Shown here in pieces: positions 17,577-26,972 of a stretch of DNA of 64,000 nt; position 1 is the stretch's first letter, and every line of letters starts with the position of its first letter. Both the position numbers and the translations under genes were made by a program. Source of the DNA: Thermoguttaceae bacterium (GTDB taxonomy: Bacteria; Planctomycetota; Planctomycetia; Pirellulales; Thermoguttaceae); NCBI GenBank assembly GCA_017434455.1, contig JAFRFG010000036.1:62001-126000 (forward strand), written 5' to 3'. Under the pieces are notes generated by a model. The model saw nothing but the letters and a program-made list of their open reading frames with translations. It ran no database searches and was not told the origin of the DNA.

Positions 17577-18968
17577 TCACAGCCGTTTGATCCGCCAGCG
17601 GCCGGTCTTTAGGTAAATGAGGGTGATCACGACCGACAGGGTCGAGGCCAGCGGGGCGGCCCAGCCGATCGACCAGAGGGTCGCGCCGGGAAGGCGGCTG
17701 ATCCACCAGGCGGCCGGAACGCGGATCAGGAAGGTCGGCACAACGTTGTTGACGAAGGTGAATCGGGTATGTCCGCTGCCGTTGAGCAGGCCGTTGGCGC
17801 AAAAGACAAACGCCACTAAGAGCACATCAAAGCAGAACGATCTCATGTAGAGCGACCCGGCTTCGATCACCGCTTTGTCACGGGTAAAGAGGGCAAACGC
17901 CGTTTGGGGGAAGAACTCCATCCAGCTCCAGCAGACGACGGCGCACGCCCCGGCGCACAGAACCCCCCAGCGGAACGCCGAGATCGCGCGCTGCGGCTTT
18001 TCGGCGCCGAGGTTCTGGGCGACCATCGCCGTTAAGGCCATTCCCAGCGACATGGCCGGAAGCATCGTAAAGCTGTTGATACGGCAGCAGATCCCGTACC
18101 CGGCCGAGGCGGCGACCCCCATCGCGTTGATGAACGAGAAAATCAGCAGGAACGAAAAGTCGATCAGGGTCGATTGAACGGCCAGCGGAATCCCGATCAC
18201 AAAGAGCTTTTCGGCCACACGCCAGTCGATTCGGAAACTTTTGAGTTTAAAGTCAAACAGCGCCCTGTGCCGTTTGATCGCGATCAGGCCGAAGGTCATG
18301 CTCACCGCCTGGGAACCGATCGTGGCGTACGCCGCGCCGACCGGCCCCATGGCGCACCAGCCGACCAGCAGCATGTCGGCCAGCAGGTTCGCGGCGCAGG
18401 CGATCCCGACAATGATCATCGGGGTGACGGAATCCCCCACGCCGCGCATGATCGCCGAGCAGATGTTGTAGCCGGCGATAAAGATCGAACCGCACGAGCA
18501 AATGATGATGTATTCTTTCGCCTCGTCGAACGCCTCCGGCGGGGTCTGCAGAAAGCGAAGCAGCGGGGAGGCGAACACGAGCATCGCGGCGGTGACGAGG
18601 AACGTCACCAAAACGAAGGAAGAGAATATCGTCCCGATGGTCCGGCGGACCGACTCGTGATCTTTCGCGCCGAAGAAATTCCCGACGATCACCGTCCCGG
18701 CGGTCGAAAGCCCGACGATCACGAAAGTCAGAAGCGTCATGGTTTGGCTTCCGCAGGCGACCGCCGAAACATCGGCGCTGTCTTTGGCGAACCGGCCGAC
18801 CACCAGCAGGTCGACGGCACCGTACAGCGCCTGAAGGATATTGGCGATAAAGAACGGAACGGCAAACAAAAGAAGGGTCTTGAGGACCGGACCGACCGTC
18901 AGGTCTGTCTGGCGCCCGGCCGGGGGATCGGGGGTACCGTCCTCGTGGAGTGTCGAATCGCTGCTCAC
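17577..18968 (-). CDS. MATE-family multidrug/cation exporter
   Basis: About 463 residues form two related six-helix halves, with MATE features such as ANILQALYGAVDLLVVGRF near the N-terminus and GYGICCRINSFTMLPAMSLG in the second half. MATE proteins export cationic compounds or metabolites using Na+ or H+. GTG at 18968 lies 10 bases after AAGGGG; a TTG at 18977 is an alternative. The gene converges with the short secA 16 bases away. Substrate unknown. Confidence 0.87.
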   Translation of the reverse strand: MSSDSTLHEDGTPDPPAGRQTDLTVGPVLKTLLLFAVPFFIANILQALYGAVDLLVVGRFAKDSADVSAVACGSQTMTLLTFVIVGLSTAGTVIVGNFFGAKDHESVRRTIGTIFSSFVLVTFLVTAAMLVFASPLLRFLQTPPEAFDEAKEYIIICSCGSIFIAGYNICSAIMRGVGDSVTPMIIVGIACAANLLADMLLVGWCAMGPVGAAYATIGSQAVSMTFGLIAIKRHRALFDFKLKSFRIDWRVAEKLFVIGIPLAVQSTLIDFSFLLIFSFINAMGVAASAGYGICCRINSFTMLPAMSLGMALTAMVAQNLGAEKPQRAISAFRWGVLCAGACAVVCWSWMEFFPQTAFALFTRDKAVIEAGSLYMRSFCFDVLLVAFVFCANGLLNGSGHTRFTFVNNVVPTFLIRVPAAWWISRLPGATLWSIGWAAPLASTLSVVITLIYLKTGRWRIKRL

Positions 18969-19104
18969 TGCCGTCAATCCCCTTATGCTTTACAGACCTT
19001 CTGCTCTTAAATATTTCTTTCGGAAAGACGCAAACACCATCGGCGGGACTATTGTACCAGGCATCGCGGTCGTTTTAAGGAGCGGCACCGCCGTCGGCAC
19101 TTTC

Positions 19105-19133
19105 TTGATTCTTGCCGCGCTTCCGGGTAAAAT
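19105..19133 (+). promoter_or_regulatory. Predicted sigma-70 promoter of the first tandem HzsA-like gene
   Basis: TTGATT, a 17-base spacer and TAAAAT lie 64 bases upstream of the ATG at 19197. Confidence 0.5.
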
Positions 19134-19196
19134 GACGCTCACCGAGTGAAATTTCCTGCCCCCCAATAATCCGTTCTCCCGGAAGGTCGAGATTCC

Positions 19197-21683
19197 ATGA
19201 AACGCCTTGCCCTGCTTTTCACCGCGCTCGCCGCGCTTGCCTGTACCCCGATTCTCTTTGCCTTCGATTACCCCGACGGCTTCCGCGAGGCGGTCGAGGC
19301 CGACTGGGCGCGTCAGGAGGTGACCGCCGATCGGATGATCGATAAGGCCTCGGCACTGAGCGACCTGGTCGGCCGTTCGGAGGCCCTGCTGGAGCGGCTG
19401 GAAGAGGACGAGGCGATCGACCAAACCTGCGCCGAGGCGCTTCGCCAAGAGATCGACCGGGTCAAAAGCTGTGACATCAAGGCGCTCTCCCCTAAAGAAA
19501 TCGCCGAAAAGTACTTGGCTTTGCGCTGGCGCACGCGCGAGGCGGCGCTGAGCAACCCCCTGGTGAAAGATATTCCGATCGTCTTCCTCAAAGAAGACCG
19601 CTACGTCTGGCAGCTGATTCATGAGTATCTCTCGTACTACTACAGCCACACGAAAATGCAGGGGGGAGAGCTCATGCTCTTGGAGAACCCCGGTTTTTCG
19701 TTCGAGGCCCGTTCCCTGACCGAGGGAAAGCTCCCGCGCGGGGTCTTTGAGACTCCCTCGATCTCGTTCGACGGGAAGACCCTCTATTTCGCCTTCGCCG
19801 ATTTCACCAACGTCGTTTCCGAGAAGGAGCCGCCGATCACCTTTAGGTGGCTGCAGATTCGCGGTTACGACCACGATATCGAAGATTACCTGGCCCGCAC
19901 CGACGGGAAGTTCCATCTCTACAAAATGGACTTGGCCAGCGGCAAAATCGAGCAGCTCACCGACGGGCCGGACGACGACTTCGACCCGGCCGAACTGCCC
20001 GACGGCGATTTGGTCTTTATGTCGACCCGCCGCGGCGGCTTCGCCCGCTGCACCGGCGACTGCGAGCCGGTCGAGGACGCGACGCTGCATCGTCTCGACA
20101 AGGACGGAACGATCAAGACGCTCTCCTGGCACGAGACGAACGAGTGGAATCCGTCGGTTCTTCAGGACGGCCGAATCGTCTACACCCGGTGGGATTACGT
20201 CGACCGCGAGGCGGCGCGCTATATGAATCTTTGGGTCACCAACCCCGACGGCACGGGGGCGCAGGCGCTGTTCGGCAACTACACCGAACAGATCGTCGCG
20301 ATGCTCGGGGCCAAGGCGATCCCGAACTCGAACAAGATCATGTTCATCGCCTCGGGCCACCATATTGCCGTCGGCGGCGCGCTGGGGATTCTCGATCTGA
20401 CGAAGATGTCGTACGACCAGGAAAGCGGCGAGGACAACCTCGACGCCATCGAGGTTCTTTCCCCGGAGATCCCGTTCCCCGAGACGCCGTCCAAGGATGG
20501 AAGAGGGACCTCGACCAACGGGGAATTCAACTGTCTTTCGAGGAATTACTACTACAGCCCCTTCCCTCTTTCGGAGGACTACTACCTCACCGCGTACAGC
20601 CATGACCCGAACGGCGGCTACTTGGCGACGGCGGGTTATTCGATCACGATGGACCGCACCTACCACTACACCGGCCGTGTCGGTCAGCCCTTCTCTTCTG
20701 GGAAGATGGGACTGTATTACCGCGACCGGTTCGGCAATTTGGAGCTGCTCTATCAAGATCCTCACGTCGCCTGCCGTCATCCGATGCAGACGGCCGCGCG
20801 CGAAAAGCCGCCGGTGATCGCCTCGAAGCTGCCGGCCACAGACAAGCCGGAGGGGACGTTTGTGCTGTCGAACGTCTACGAGTCGGTTTTTCCTATGCCG
20901 AAGGACCGCAAGATTGTGGCGCTGCGGGTCTTTGAACTGTTCTCGCACGAGCCGGAGTATTACAGCGACACGCCGAAACTGGGCTACCCGCACGCGGCCA
21001 ACGCCCGGGCCTGCTTAGGCGAGGTTCCGGTCGAGGAAGACGGCTCGGCGCATTTCAAAGCCCCCGCCTGCAAGCCGCTCTACTTCCAGGCGATCGACGA
21101 GGAGGGGAAGGCCGTTCAGACGATGCTCAGCGAGGTCTACCTCCAGCCGGGAGAGAACCGCGGCTGCGTCGGCTGTCATGAGCAATATCAGACCGCGGCG
21201 CAGAACGTCCCGGTTCAGGGGAAGGCGCTGACGCGTCCGGCCTCGGAGATGGTCCCAGGCCCCGACGGTTCCTCGCCGATCTGCTACCCGCGGCTGATTC
21301 AGCCGATTTTGGACCGCCGCTGTGTCTCGTGCCACGACGACAGCGACAAGGCCGCCAAGCCCGATCTGCGCGGAGTGGATCACGGCGAGTATTTTTCGCT
21401 CTCCTACGAGAATATGCGCCCCTACGTCCGCTTCTTTGATTGGGGCGGGAACGGCGGTTTGAGCCGGATCGTGTCGTATCCGGGGAAGTGCGCCGCCGAT
21501 GAGTCACCGCTCACGGAAATTTTGGCGGACGCCAACCACCGGGAGAAGACCGGCCTGACGGACGAGGAACTGCGGACGATCTATCTGTGGCTCGACTCGA
21601 ACTGCCAGTTCTACGGGACGGGGATCCCGGAGGATATGCAGCGGCAGAAGCTCGGCGAGGCGGTCCCCTGCCCGCGAAACTAG
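19197..21683 (+). CDS. HzsA-like di-heme secreted protein, copy 1
   Basis: The 828-residue protein has a signal peptide (about 1-21), an N-terminal helical region, a propeller-like middle related to the hydrazine synthase alpha middle domain (TDGPDDDFDPAELPDGDLVF near 260, then SVLQDGRIVYTRWDYVD), and a C-terminal heme region with CVGCH at 657-661 and CVSCH at 709-713. It should be exported and carry two c-type hemes. HzsA of anammox bacteria has about 800 residues; similar proteins are common in other planctomycetes and their reaction is unknown. No HzsB/C partner lies here. It is nearly identical over long stretches to the next gene. Confidence 0.8.
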   Translation: MKRLALLFTALAALACTPILFAFDYPDGFREAVEADWARQEVTADRMIDKASALSDLVGRSEALLERLEEDEAIDQTCAEALRQEIDRVKSCDIKALSPKEIAEKYLALRWRTREAALSNPLVKDIPIVFLKEDRYVWQLIHEYLSYYYSHTKMQGGELMLLENPGFSFEARSLTEGKLPRGVFETPSISFDGKTLYFAFADFTNVVSEKEPPITFRWLQIRGYDHDIEDYLARTDGKFHLYKMDLASGKIEQLTDGPDDDFDPAELPDGDLVFMSTRRGGFARCTGDCEPVEDATLHRLDKDGTIKTLSWHETNEWNPSVLQDGRIVYTRWDYVDREAARYMNLWVTNPDGTGAQALFGNYTEQIVAMLGAKAIPNSNKIMFIASGHHIAVGGALGILDLTKMSYDQESGEDNLDAIEVLSPEIPFPETPSKDGRGTSTNGEFNCLSRNYYYSPFPLSEDYYLTAYSHDPNGGYLATAGYSITMDRTYHYTGRVGQPFSSGKMGLYYRDRFGNLELLYQDPHVACRHPMQTAAREKPPVIASKLPATDKPEGTFVLSNVYESVFPMPKDRKIVALRVFELFSHEPEYYSDTPKLGYPHAANARACLGEVPVEEDGSAHFKAPACKPLYFQAIDEEGKAVQTMLSEVYLQPGENRGCVGCHEQYQTAAQNVPVQGKALTRPASEMVPGPDGSSPICYPRLIQPILDRRCVSCHDDSDKAAKPDLRGVDHGEYFSLSYENMRPYVRFFDWGGNGGLSRIVSYPGKCAADESPLTEILADANHREKTGLTDEELRTIYLWLDSNCQFYGTGIPEDMQRQKLGEAVPCPRN

Positions 21684-21720
21684 CCGGTTGATCGGAAAGC
21701 AGCCGTTACGGCCTCGAACG

Positions 21721-21757
21721 AGCCCCGACGATGATACGCGCCGGGGCTCGCGCTGTT
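21721..21757 (+). terminator. Terminator between the tandem HzsA-like genes
   Basis: AGCCCCG pairs with CGGGGCT and is followed on the plus strand by CGCGCTGTTTTAT, 38 bases past the stop of copy 1. Confidence 0.6.
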
Positions 21758-21801
21758 TTATAGTGCCTTATATGCCCTAGTCTGCCCAAAAGACAAGTGC
21801 C

Positions 21802-21830
21802 TTGTTTCTCTTTCTTCTTCCAAGTAGAAT
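21802..21830 (+). promoter_or_regulatory. Possible promoter of the second HzsA-like gene
   Basis: TTGTTT, a 17-base pyrimidine-rich spacer and TAGAAT lie 50 bases upstream of the ATG at 21880. With the hairpin before it, this suggests the two copies are transcribed separately. Confidence 0.4.
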
Positions 21831-21879
21831 AACTCTTGTCAGAATCATTTTTATTCCCTTAAAAACACAGGCACACCCT

Positions 21880-24360
21880 ATGAAACGCCTTACCCTTCTT
21901 TTTGCCGCGCTGTTCGCGTTAGTATCAGCCCGCGCTGTGTTCTCCTACGACTATCCCGACGGTTTCCGCGAGGCGGTCGAAGCCGACTGGGCGCGTCAGG
22001 AAGCCACGGCCAATCGCGCGATCGACCAAAGCGGGGCCTTAAAAGCCCTGACCGAGCGGGCCGCCGCGCTGCTGGATCGCCTGGAAGAAGACGAGGCGAT
22101 TGAGGAGAACCGCGCCGCGGCGCTGCGCCAAGAGATTGACAAAATCGCCGGTACCGACCTGGCCGGGCTCTCGGCCGAGGAGATCCGCCGGGAATACCTG
22201 GCGCTGCGCTGGAGCGTGCGCGAGGCGGTGTTTGATAATCCCCTGGTCAAGGATATCCCGATCGTCTTCCTTAAGGCGAACCGCTACGTCTGGCAGCTGA
22301 TCCACGAGTATCTCTCTTACTACTACAGCCATACCAATATGGACAGCGGCGAGCTGATGCGCCTGGATAACCCCGGTTTTTCGTTCGACGCCCGGTCGCT
22401 GACCGGAGGGAAGCTCCCGCGCGGGGCTTTCGAGACGCCGTCGCTTTCGTTCGACGGGAAGACGCTCTATTTCGCCTTCGCCGATTTCACCAACGTCGTC
22501 CCCGAGGACGCGCCGGAACTGACGCTTCGGGTCGTTATCGACCGCGGCTACGATTACGAGCTCGAAGACTATCTGGCCCGCAGCGACGGGAAGTTCCATC
22601 TTTACAAGATGGACTTGGCCAGCGGCAAGATCGAGCAGCTCACCGACGGGCCGGACGACGACTTCGACCCGGCCGAGCTGCCCGACGGTGATTTGGTCTT
22701 TATGTCGACCCGCCGCGGCGGCTTCGCCCGATGCACCGCCGATTACGAACCGGTCGAGGACGCGACTCTGCACCGCCGCGCTGAGGACGGGACAATCAAG
22801 ACACTGTCGTGGCATGAGACGAACGAATGGAATCCGTCGGTCCTCCAAGACGGCCGAATTGTTTACACCCGGTGGGATTACGTCGACCGCGAGGCGGCGC
22901 GCTATATGAACCTTTGGGTCACCAACCCCGACGGTACGGGGGCGCAGGCGCTGTTCGGCAACTACACCGAGAAGATCGTCGCGATGCTCGGGGCCAAGGC
23001 GATTCCGAACTCAAACAAGATTATGTTCCTCGCCTCGGGGCACCACATCGCCGTGGGGGGCCCTGTGGGGATCCTCGATCTGACGAAGATGTCGTACGAC
23101 CCGCAAACCGGCGAGGATAATTTCGACGCGATCGAGGTCCTCACCCCGGATATCCCGTTCCCCGAAACCCCGGCCAAGGATGGAAACGGGACCGCGAAGG
23201 ACGGGAGCTACAACTGTGTCTCGACGCATTACTACTACAGCCCCTTCCCCCTTTCGGAGGACTACTACCTCGCGTCGTACAGTCACGACCCGAACGGGGG
23301 CTACCTGGCCGAGGGGAGTTATCACGGTTACACCGGCGGCTTGGGTGAGCCGTTCGCCTCGGGAAAAATGGGCCTGTACTACGCCGACCGATTCGGCAAC
23401 CTGGAGTTAATTTACCAGGACGACCAGCTGGCGTGCCGCTATCCGATACAGGTGGCCCCGCGCGAGAAACCGCCGGTGATCGCCTCGAAACTGCCGGCCG
23501 CCGACAAGCCGGAGGGGACGTTTGTGCTGTCGAACGTTTACGAGTCGATCTTCCCCATGCCGAAGGATCGCAAGATTGTGGCGCTGCGGGTCTTTGAGCT
23601 GTTCTCGCACGAACCGGACTACCCCAGCGACCGGCCGAAGATGGGTTATCCGCGCGCGGCCAACGCCCGGGCCTGCTTAGGTGAGGTTCCGGTGGAGGAA
23701 GACGGCTCGGCGCACTTCAAAGCCCCCGCCTGCAAACCGCTTTACTTCCAGGCGATCGACGAGGAGGGGAAGGCCGTTCAGACGATGCTCAGCGAGGTCT
23801 ACCTCCAGCCGGGAGAGAACCGCGGCTGTGTCGGCTGTCACGAGCAGTATCAGACGGCGGCGCAGAACGTTCCGGTCCAGGGGAAGGCGCTGACGCGCCC
23901 GGCCTCGGAGATGGTCCCCGGTCCGGACGGTTCCTCGCCGATCTGCTATCCGCGGCTGGTCCAGCCGATTTTGGACCGCCGGTGCGTCTCGTGTCACGAC
24001 GGCAGCGACAAGGCGGCCAAGCCCGATCTGCGCGGATTGGATAAAGAGCAGTTCTCGATTTCGTACGACAGTCTGCGCCCCTACGTTCGCTATTTTGACT
24101 GGGGAAGCAATTTCGATCCGACCGGCCGCGGCGGTTTGAGCCGGATCGTGTCGTTCCCGGGGAAGTGCGCCGCCGATGAGGCGCCGCTGACAGCGGTTTT
24201 GGCGGACGCCAATCACGGAGAGAAGACCGGACTGACGGATGAGGAGCTGCGGACGATCTATCTGTGGCTCGACTCGAACTGCCAGTTCTACGGGACGGCG
24301 ATCCCCGAGGATATGGAGCGGCAGAAGCTCGGCGAGGCGGTCCCCTGCCCGAGAAACTAA
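21880..24360 (+). CDS. HzsA-like di-heme secreted protein, copy 2
   Basis: The 826-residue protein starts at the ATG at 21880, where the signal peptide MKRLTLLFAALFALVSARA aligns with that of copy 1; the frame is open upstream but that part has no counterpart. Domain order matches copy 1, including the propeller-like middle and hemes at CVGCH 650-654 and CVSCH 702-706. Differences cluster in the signal peptide, a loop near residue 460-480 and the segment after the second heme, where copy 2 has the extra FDPTGR stretch. A strong terminator follows at 24394. The role is unknown; export and electron transfer are inferred from the signal peptide and hemes. Confidence 0.8.
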   Translation: MKRLTLLFAALFALVSARAVFSYDYPDGFREAVEADWARQEATANRAIDQSGALKALTERAAALLDRLEEDEAIEENRAAALRQEIDKIAGTDLAGLSAEEIRREYLALRWSVREAVFDNPLVKDIPIVFLKANRYVWQLIHEYLSYYYSHTNMDSGELMRLDNPGFSFDARSLTGGKLPRGAFETPSLSFDGKTLYFAFADFTNVVPEDAPELTLRVVIDRGYDYELEDYLARSDGKFHLYKMDLASGKIEQLTDGPDDDFDPAELPDGDLVFMSTRRGGFARCTADYEPVEDATLHRRAEDGTIKTLSWHETNEWNPSVLQDGRIVYTRWDYVDREAARYMNLWVTNPDGTGAQALFGNYTEKIVAMLGAKAIPNSNKIMFLASGHHIAVGGPVGILDLTKMSYDPQTGEDNFDAIEVLTPDIPFPETPAKDGNGTAKDGSYNCVSTHYYYSPFPLSEDYYLASYSHDPNGGYLAEGSYHGYTGGLGEPFASGKMGLYYADRFGNLELIYQDDQLACRYPIQVAPREKPPVIASKLPAADKPEGTFVLSNVYESIFPMPKDRKIVALRVFELFSHEPDYPSDRPKMGYPRAANARACLGEVPVEEDGSAHFKAPACKPLYFQAIDEEGKAVQTMLSEVYLQPGENRGCVGCHEQYQTAAQNVPVQGKALTRPASEMVPGPDGSSPICYPRLVQPILDRRCVSCHDGSDKAAKPDLRGLDKEQFSISYDSLRPYVRYFDWGSNFDPTGRGGLSRIVSFPGKCAADEAPLTAVLADANHGEKTGLTDEELRTIYLWLDSNCQFYGTAIPEDMERQKLGEAVPCPRN

Positions 24361-24393
24361 CAAAGCCGCGGCGCAAGGCGGTATGAATAAAGC

Positions 24394-24426
24394 AGCCCCG
24401 GCCAAAAGGCCGGGGCTGTGTGTTTT
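24394..24426 (+). terminator. Rho-independent terminator of HzsA-like copy 2
   Basis: A perfect 10-bp stem AGCCCCGGCC/GGCCGGGGCT with an AAAA loop is followed by GTGTGTTTTT. Confidence 0.9.
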
Positions 24427-24440
24427 TGGGTGAATAAGAG

Positions 24441-25268
24441 CTAAAACTCCAGCGTATCCCCCGCCAGCGCCGCGAATGTCTCCCCCCGGAACTCCCGAGC
24501 CAGGAACGCCCCCGCCTCGGCCCCGGTGCAGTGGGTCAGGATCAAACGCTCCACCGGGGAGCCGTTGAGGTAATCGGCCGTGCGGCGCAGACGATCCCCG
24601 CCGGCACGGTTTAGGTGCAGACCTCCCAAGACGGCGGTAATGGTCAGCCCCAGCGAGCGGCAATACTCCAAGGTATTGATCAATCCCGCGTGGCAGCACC
24701 CCGTGACCAACAGCGCCCCGCCGCCGCGAAGGGGGATGGCCAGCGCGATCTCATCGTCGATCGTATCCGGCCGCGTGCCGCAGCTGTCCAGGAAAAACGG
24801 CCCCCCGGGGGTCTCTGTAGAGCGGCGCGGAATCGGTCCGGTCAAAAGAATCTCCCCACCGCCGAAGGGATGTGTTATCGGCGCGCCCACCTCGCGCAGC
24901 CGCTCGGGCGCCAAAGCGTCCCAAGCGGCGCGGCACGGCTCGGGCATCCCGATCTGGCGCGTGAGATCCGGCTCCACGCGCCAGCGCCTCCGGGTAAAGT
25001 CCGGCCCATGCCAAAAGCGGGCCTTCTTAAGACGCCCGGCCAGAGGAGCCAATCCGCCGGTGTGGTCGTAGTGGCCGTGGCTGAAGAAAACATCGTCCAC
25101 TTCGGCGAAATCAACACCGAAGCGGACGAGGTTTTGGGCGGTCGTTCGGCCGGCCCCCAAATCGACCAGGGCCAGCCACCGGCCGCGGCGAAGGATCAGC
25201 GAAAGCCCATGCTCGGCCTCCACCCCTTCTCGGGCCTGGTCGTTGACCGCCGCGGTGATCGTCAGCAT
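24441..25268 (-). CDS. Metallo-beta-lactamase-fold hydrolase
   Basis: The 275-residue protein carries the metal-binding signature SHGHYDHTGG (HGHYDH at 64-69) and further metal ligand regions (VTGCCHAGLIN, LILTHCTG). It fits the subgroup that includes dihydropterin/RFA-P synthase-like and other small-molecule MBL hydrolases rather than lactamases. No signal peptide is evident, so it is cytosolic. It lies 7 bases downstream of the GH39-like gene and is very likely co-transcribed with it. Substrate unknown. Confidence 0.82.
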   Translation of the reverse strand: MLTITAAVNDQAREGVEAEHGLSLILRRGRWLALVDLGAGRTTAQNLVRFGVDFAEVDDVFFSHGHYDHTGGLAPLAGRLKKARFWHGPDFTRRRWRVEPDLTRQIGMPEPCRAAWDALAPERLREVGAPITHPFGGGEILLTGPIPRRSTETPGGPFFLDSCGTRPDTIDDEIALAIPLRGGGALLVTGCCHAGLINTLEYCRSLGLTITAVLGGLHLNRAGGDRLRRTADYLNGSPVERLILTHCTGAEAGAFLAREFRGETFAALAGDTLEF

Positions 25269-25275
25269 CGGCTTT

Positions 25276-26664
25276 TTACTCCCAGGTGATCATCAAAACG
25301 AACGACCCTTCCCGGTTGGCTATCTTCAGGGTCGAATCGCTGTACTCGACTTCCTCTTCGGTCCAGGTATTCTCGAAATCGATTCGTTTGACACGGACCT
25401 TCCCCGACTCGGCAGTGCCGGCCAGCGCGATTTCGAGCGTCGGGAGCGACTCTTTATAGCAGCTCACCAAAAGCGCCTTTTGCCCATCGCTCCCCACACC
25501 GGCTAAGAGCGAGACGTTCTCGCGGTCTTCGGTCCGAACCCGTTCGGGGGTCTGATCCAGCAGATCGGCGAAGGCGATGAAGACGAAGTAGGGGGGGCGC
25601 TTATTGAGGTTAGGATCGAACACCCCGAGTTTGATCGACTCGTCGAGCAGGCCGTAGCTCGAGATCCAGGTGGCGTAGAAGTTCCCCATATCGATCGGGA
25701 CATCCTGCCAGCGGCTGAGGACATAGCCGGTAAAGGCGGCCGAGTCGGGACCGTTCATGTCATTGCGGATGCCGGCGCTGTTGGGAACCTCGATGTAGTG
25801 CCATTCGTTCAAGTGCAGTTCGGTCTTTGTGAACCCGCGGCGGTCAAGCTCGGCGCGGAATTTCGGGACGTTATCGATCATCAAATGAGGATCGGTCGTG
25901 TAGCAGTGCCACGAGAAGAAATCCAGGGGGGCGTTTTCGCGCTGGACCGTGTCGAGGAACAACTTGACTTTTTCGTCCCCGGGGGAGGCGAAAGCCGGAC
26001 CGCCGACGGCAATATCGGGAAATTCGCTCTTTAAGCGCTTAGCCACGAGGACATAGAAATCGCAGTAGGTCTGAAAATCTCTGTCGCGCCACATCTGCGG
26101 GATAACATCCGGCTCGTTCCAGACCTCCCAGTAGTCGATCTTCCAGTGGAAGCCGTCGGCCCACCCCCGGGTGTAGTGGCGAACGATCCCGGCGCAGATC
26201 TCGGCGTACTTCTCGGGATCCTCCGGGGGACCGGTGAAGTAATGGTTGCGCGAGTGCTCGATCGAGGTTCCGAGGCGGTAGATCACCTTCGCCCCTCCCT
26301 CGAGGATCGGACGGATATAGTCGTCGGTCGCGGCGAAGAAGTAGTTCTTCGGGTCGGCCGGGTCGGAGTTGAAATTCCCGAAGACATGCTGAACATCGAC
26401 CACGCGCAGCCCGCCGTTGTACCAGGGACAGTCGTGCAGACGGACCGACGCGAACCGGGCGTCGGCGAACGCCCCTTCCGGGTGGGAGAGCATCTCGTAG
26501 CCGGTCGGGTAACCGATATTGGTCCCGTTGACCGCTTTGATCGGCCCAAGGGACTGGCCAAAGTCGACGGCAAGGCGTCCCTCCTCACAAACCGCGCGCC
26601 CAAGGCCGAACGCGCCGACGGCGGCGGCCGCGAACAGCGCCAGCAGTACGATCGTTCTCCTCAC
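25276..26664 (-). CDS. Secreted GH39-like glycoside hydrolase
   Basis: The 462-residue protein has a signal peptide (about 1-26) and a TIM-barrel resembling clan A beta-xylosidases of family GH39. The acid/base is probably Glu184 in EVWNEPD and the nucleophile Glu287 in LHLNEWHY. A beta-sandwich-like C-terminus follows. The predicted action is retaining cleavage of plant or host glycans outside the cytoplasm; the sugar specificity cannot be assigned. A GGGAGGAG site precedes the GTG start. It is the first gene of a pair with the MBL-fold gene. Confidence 0.75.
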   Translation of the reverse strand: MRRTIVLLALFAAAAVGAFGLGRAVCEEGRLAVDFGQSLGPIKAVNGTNIGYPTGYEMLSHPEGAFADARFASVRLHDCPWYNGGLRVVDVQHVFGNFNSDPADPKNYFFAATDDYIRPILEGGAKVIYRLGTSIEHSRNHYFTGPPEDPEKYAEICAGIVRHYTRGWADGFHWKIDYWEVWNEPDVIPQMWRDRDFQTYCDFYVLVAKRLKSEFPDIAVGGPAFASPGDEKVKLFLDTVQRENAPLDFFSWHCYTTDPHLMIDNVPKFRAELDRRGFTKTELHLNEWHYIEVPNSAGIRNDMNGPDSAAFTGYVLSRWQDVPIDMGNFYATWISSYGLLDESIKLGVFDPNLNKRPPYFVFIAFADLLDQTPERVRTEDRENVSLLAGVGSDGQKALLVSCYKESLPTLEIALAGTAESGKVRVKRIDFENTWTEEEVEYSDSTLKIANREGSFVLMITWE

Positions 26665-26972
26665 TTTTTTCTCCTCCCGGATAGCAAAGGGTCAATAATG
26701 TCGGACAATAAAGGGTCATCTCCCCCCAATTGTAGGCCCCTCCGAGGGGTTTTTCAATTCCTTTCGCGCCTCGGCGCCTTGGGCCGATTCTTCGGGGGGG
26801 AAAGAGTACTAAAGCCCCCTTGACGCTCTTGTATAAAGGGATAAGCTTTACTTTCCCCTGGATTTTTACAATCGCTGGGGTATGTATCCGCCGGTGTAAT
26901 GGTTTTGCTCCCGTGATGCGGTCGGGGGCATCCGCGGATGTGTTCAACAACAAGAGAATGTCGAGAGGATTC
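26665..26972. other. Intergenic region, GH39-like to rpsL
   Basis: This 308-base divergent region holds two 9-bp direct repeats AAAGGGTCA (26686-26694 and 26710-26718) and the probable rpsL promoter near 26820. The in-frame extension upstream of rpsL has no ribosomal-protein similarity and is not counted as coding. Confidence 0.5.
26820..26847 (+). promoter_or_regulatory. Possible rpsL promoter
   Basis: TTGACG is followed after 16 bases by TAAGCT, about 125 bases upstream of the rpsL start. The -35 is good and the -10 is poor. Confidence 0.35.

Larger units (their letters stand above)
19197..24360 (+). repeat. Tandem duplication of an HzsA-like gene
   Basis: Two head-to-tail genes of about 2.5 kb share long identical protein segments, for example across both heme motifs and the EVYLQPGENRG region, and also much nucleotide identity. 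The intergenic region is not duplicated. This looks like a fairly recent gene duplication. Confidence 0.85.

Noticed and set aside
19197..24360. Hydrazine synthase / anammox assignment for the HzsA-like genes
   Set aside because: Only the alpha-like family is present; HzsB/C-like and other anammox genes are absent, and such proteins occur widely in non-anammox planctomycetes.
26686..26718. AAAGGGTCA direct repeats as an operator
   Set aside because: Only two 9-bp copies, no symmetry, and no conserved position relative to a promoter.
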